Of a stretch of 64,000 bases of DNA, positions 59,966 through 64,000 are shown piece after piece. Source of the DNA: Brienomyrus brachyistius (lineage: Eukaryota > Chordata > Actinopteri > Osteoglossiformes > Mormyridae); contig NC_064537.1 in the NCBI RefSeq assembly GCF_023856365.1, forward strand, positions 4,375,732-4,439,731, in the 5' to 3' direction. The position numbers were made by a program, and so were the translations under genes. Under the pieces are notes generated by a model, which made no database searches, had not been told where the DNA came from, and saw only the letters and a list, made by a program, of their open reading frames with translations. How positions within the stretch are numbered: the first letter of the stretch is position 1; each line of letters opens with the position of its first letter.

Positions 59966-60764
59966 GGAGCTTCATACAAATACCTGCCAATATTTGCACA
60001 TCCAGTTGGTGGGTATACCCGGGGGGGGGGAGCTAGTTGACCTCTCAGGATTTTTCACCCCCAACCTGAGGGCTTTTAATTCCTTTCTGTGTTGTCTTCC
60101 GGCATTTTCTGCTGCGTGTGCTGATTTATGTATATGGAAGGTGCTTCGAGATAAACATGCAGATTCATTCAATAAATTGAAGAGAGCAGAATTTGTGTGG
60201 GAGGAGCTCTGGGAGCAGGTGGTGCCTGGTGGCGCTGTCTGGTTCTGATGAGACTCCACATTACCAGCCCACATTGCCAGCCCACATCCCTATAAAGGAT
60301 TCCATCACTGACTCTGACACCACTCTGACTGGTCCGATCTTGCAGTGGTTGTCTGTGGTATTAATGGACCCATAATCTAACTGGGTGGGGGCACGGCTGG
60401 ACTCTCAGGACGCCTCTAGATTTCACACAGCCCCATAACCGGAGAGCCTGAAAGTTTCGGGCAGGATTCAGAGCCGACATCTCTGTCTGTCAGCCTGCTG
60501 GGAAAATAAATAGCTAGAATGAGACACCAGGCCAGGCTGAGCAGTGACATCTGTAGGAGGGGTGGGCGCCAAGCGGTGGGGGTGTCAAACAGGTGACCCC
60601 ACTGTACTGCCTTTGCTGAGGTCAGCAGAATTGTGGGATAGGCAGGCGAGGATCAAACACACAAAGGAAACAGGAGAACAGACAGGATAAAACCCGGGGG
60701 GGGGGGGGGGTTTGATCCCAAACTGGAAGTGAGTGCCCCTATGGTGTGATTGATGTAAGCCAGG
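59966..60764. other. Intergenic, no gene seen
   Basis: G15 at 60696-60710. A 102-aa frame at 59940-60248 has no known motif. Confidence 0.5.
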
Positions 60765-60903
60765 AGTAGCAGCAGAGGAGTAGCAGAGAAGTAGCAGAGG
60801 AGCAGCAGAGGAGTAGCGGAGGAGTGGCAGAGGAGCAGCAGAGGAGTAGCAGAGGAGCAGCAGAGGAGTAGCAGAGTGACGGAGGAGTAGCAGAGGAGTA
60901 GGT
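60765..60903. repeat. Short GAGCAGCAGAG-type minisatellite
   Basis: Irregular units of about 11 bp (GGAGTAGCAGA, GGAGCAGCAGA). It yields Leu/Ser repeat frames on the minus strand. Confidence 0.9.
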
Positions 60904-61340
60904 CCACTTTTGGCATCAACAGGGCAGGATTCCGCCACTGACTGCTGACATCAGGGCAGGGATGAAAGCAGGGTGGGGGGGGTGTATGGGGACAGAGTAA
61001 GTGGACTGTCACTTTCAGATAACTACTCATATAATTAAGAGCCTCACTCTTTCTACCCCACGGAAAGATGCCACTGTATACCTGTGTTGATTTTTCTGTT
61101 TCTCAGTGAACTTGCAGACTAACCTGTGACTTTTACTTCGCATTCTTGAGTGGAGGGAGGCAGCTCGCAGTTTGCCGAAGGAGACTTTTAATAGATTTAT
61201 AGATCATAGATTACTGAAAATACCACGCATTACTTTGGCAGAGGACCCTGCTCCACAAGCTGGTGAAAATCATTTTGGGCCATTTGTAACTAAATCAGCA
61301 GCCAATTAAATGAGGTTAATAAGACATTTTGGAATGAAGT
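60904..61340. other. Intergenic, no gene seen
   Basis: Nothing recognised. Confidence 0.5.
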
Positions 61341-61348
61341 ATTGAGAC

Positions 61349-62204
61349 TAGGGCTGTGGCAATTAGTCAGTGTAGTCGATGACGTCCACACCAAGAATGC
61401 GTTAACATCAATATTTTACATCGTTATTTTTATCATTATGCATCGTTTTTTTTAATTAATGAGATTACCATTATGATTTCTAAAACGCTTCAGTTCATTA
61501 TAACAAATGTTATCCTTTAATTTCACTAAGTAATTATGGGAGGTGGCTTTGCACTGTGCAGAATTCAATGGGCGCTATGCACGAGCCCCTGAAGAGATAC
61601 ACACTCTAGAATCTCCATTGAATAAGAGTTTGAGGAAATATTTAGGATAAAATCTGGGTTTATGCTGCGCGGATTGAGGGTGCCGGTGTTCATGTGCATT
61701 AAGATTGTTGGGACCAGTGTTATTATCGTAAACTAACACTGAAACAAAATCGGACACTAAATAAAAGAAGACAACATCTCCTCTTTTGGTCGACATGGTT
61801 GTTGAGCTGTTCTTTTCTTGACTTCACTGCTTATTGCTTCCATGATTTTTCAGAACAGTTGCATGCTCCGCTAACCGAACTTAATAAGCACAAGGATACG
61901 CCGAATTTACACAGATTACTACGTTCTGGGCGTCACAATACGCAGCTCATTAATATGTTAGACATACTATTCATTTCCGTATGGAATTGTGGGCGGAAAT
62001 AATGTCTGTTTAGAGCGGAGGAGTCTGCGTCCAATATCTAAAACACCGCAATAACATACAGTTTGTTGCTGTCAAAATAAAATTAGCTTAAATTAAACGG
62101 TCTACTTGATTTTCTGGAGGAAAATTAATCGTTTAAATGAATCAACCAATCGGTAAAATAGTCGATAGATTAATCCATAGAAATTATCGTTTGTTGCATC
62201 TCCT
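61349..62204. mobile_element. hAT-like non-autonomous DNA transposon
   Basis: The left end reads TAGGGCTGTGGCAATTAGTC and the right end, inverted, reads AGGAGATGCAACAAACGATA. Both are followed by the AT-rich, TCGAT/TTAATCG-containing sequence usual at ends of fish hAT elements. Flanks ATTGAGAC (61341-61348) and ATTCAAAC (62205-62212) match at 6 of 8 bases, a plausible 8-bp target duplication. The 856-bp interior has no transposase frame. Confidence 0.65.
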
Positions 62205-62212
62205 ATTCAAAC

Positions 62213-64000
62213 TTTTCTGAAGCTAGGAATGTCATGAGCAGGGTGTTAGACGAGGATTTAATAAGTTGCAGATCCTTTACTCAATGGAGTAACTTACAAC
62301 TACTCCAGTAAACAGCATGGGGGGTTGCTGGTTACTGGTTTACCAGATGTTTAACCTAAAGCACCACAGCCTTTTGTATGCGGCTGTAACCTTGAAGAAA
62401 GTACTCAACACAAATGGTGCAAAACGTATTTCGTTATTTGCCGTTATTATAACAGCAACTAAATACAGGTAACCAACAAAGCGATTGCTAACAGGCCTAA
62501 GCGCTACAAGGCTAAAGTAGGCCAGAGTTCACAGGTTAGGAGGGAGCAGCTGATTGCCAGACCGGGGTCCTGGGAAACCCCAAAGTGACAGACAAACAGG
62601 TTAACCAATGACAAAGCCAGACGACTTCAGTCCGGCCTAAAAGAGCCCGCCCCCCGCCCTCCCCCCTACTGAGAAGGGGCAGTGACCTCAGCCATGGACG
62701 GTACTCTTTGCATTTTCACCTCTTAATGACCAGGCTGACAGCCAACATTTGGTCCGCAGATTTTTTTTCTCTGACGACCCCCCCTTCCATTTTTCACCGC
62801 AGTAGCATCTCGATGAGCAGGGGGCTGTCTGTCCCAGGCTTTAAACCCCGTAGCAGAACATCATCAGAGCTTAGCCGTGGAGACATTCAAACAAACAGCC
62901 GTCACGGCCCAGCTCCTGCACCCCCCCCCCTGCCCCCCCCCCCCCCGCCCCCAGCACAGCCCACACACACGCAAGGCCTGCCAAATCCCTCGCTCCTTGA
63001 TCCAAACTCGCTACCAATGGGGAGAAAAAAAACACTCAAGGAGCAGACGGCCAGTCCTGGTGAAGTGCCGATATGTGGGAATCCGTTTTTTTTTCCTCCA
63101 TTTTCCCAGAATGCTTTGCATCATCACAAACGAAAGGATCTTTAGTGACACTGGATGCCGCTGCACATCTGTGTGTCGAAGAGACGGATCCGTAACATGG
63201 CCTGATGGGACTAACAAAAAAGAAGGGAGTGAGGGGGCAGCAGTAGCCCAGCTCCGAGTCCGTCGGGATAATATCCCGGAAGCGTGGCAATGAATGCCAA
63301 TGTCTTCCCACGTGCTGACCGAGTCGGGAGAGTGCGTGAGAGAGAGGGGAGGGAGATGGACAGAGTGTGTGGCTCAAGAAGAGAAAGAGGGAGATCTAGA
63401 AAGTAAAAGGGTGAAAAAGGGGAGAGAGAGAGTGAGTTAGAGGGAGAGAGGTCCAAAGAACGAGGGAACTGACTGGAAGAATAATGGGGAATAATGGAAC
63501 CATGGCGGGGAAGAGTGAGGGAACACAAAGGAAGAATGAAAGAGAGCCGGTCCTCGCACAGCAGTGAAATATGACAGCCCTGCCAGGCCGGGGTGCAGGA
63601 GTGGGGGGGGTAGCTGAAGAGGAAGCCATATTGTAGCAATCTCACTTGGGCTGTCATTAATTGCATCCCGCTGCTCCGGCCTCCCCAGCTGTGCGTCAGA
63701 CCCATGCCCCCCCCAACCCCCAGCATGACCCACGACCCTTGGACCCTAGGACTCAGACTGGCATATAGAGCCCCACTAGCGCCTCCTGCAGGATGCAGTG
63801 TGGGCGGGCAGGCATGTTTTCACAAATGGTGCATTTCCACTGGCACCGAGATCCGAGCTGTATCGCAGTTTTATGCTGTAAATTCTGTGAGCTTACTAGC
63901 GGGGCTGAATGAGTCACCAAACCGACTGGTCAAAAGGGACAGAGATACCAGTGTTCCAATCTCCTACTTAAAAAAGTACTACAGAACAGCAAAATGGAAT
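62213..64000. other. Intergenic to window end, no gene seen
   Basis: C10 and C14 runs at 62921 and 62933. 63325-63475 is purine-rich (GA-type). Short overlapping open frames only. Confidence 0.5.

Overview
The window looks like part of a teleost fish chromosome with one protein-coding gene, sox9, on the plus strand at about 47.25-50.97 kb. The three-exon structure with short introns, a SoxE protein lacking the mammalian Pro/Gln/Ala-rich insert, and the surrounding fish-type repeats (Tc1/mariner and hAT DNA transposons, tRNA-like SINE remnants, LINE/SINE tails ending in GATG, CATC or CATCT microsatellites) all point to a ray-finned fish. I cannot name the species, and I cannot say whether this is sox9a or sox9b.

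Layout. Positions 1-47 kb are a gene-poor upstream flank. It holds a 1.5-kb IS630/Tc1-like transposon with intact ends but an internally deleted transposase (2935-4449), a decayed Tc1 copy (about 14.5-15.7 kb), many retroposon fragments and about a dozen minisatellites with units of 10, 14, 16, 17, 19, 24, 25, 35, 41 and 68 bp. Several arrays show higher-order structure. At least 25 G or C runs of 12 or more bases are scattered through the window and none falls in a sox9 exon. From about 43.3 to 47.2 kb the sequence becomes AT-rich and low in interspersed repeats, then comes the likely sox9 promoter (CCAAT box at 47214, GATAAAG at 47246), a 5' UTR with a 17-codon upstream ORF, and the gene.

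sox9 is encoded by exons 47646-48082, 48499-48749 and 49201-49997. They join into an uninterrupted 494-residue protein with dimerisation region, HMG box, central K2/TAM activation segment, a SUMO-type site and the characteristic C-terminus. The 3' UTR runs to an AATAAA at 50949.

The downstream flank (51-64 kb) has a CpG-containing block just after the gene, a dispersed repeat carrying a 41-bp near-identical copy of part of the sox9 3' UTR, a perfect 26-bp x 19 minisatellite, smaller 39-bp and 28-bp arrays, and a hAT-like non-autonomous element with a probable 8-bp target duplication (61349-62204). No other gene can be supported. This fits the well-known gene desert around vertebrate SOX9, where long-range enhancers lie. 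Most long open frames in the window run through tandem repeats or low-complexity sequence and are not genes.
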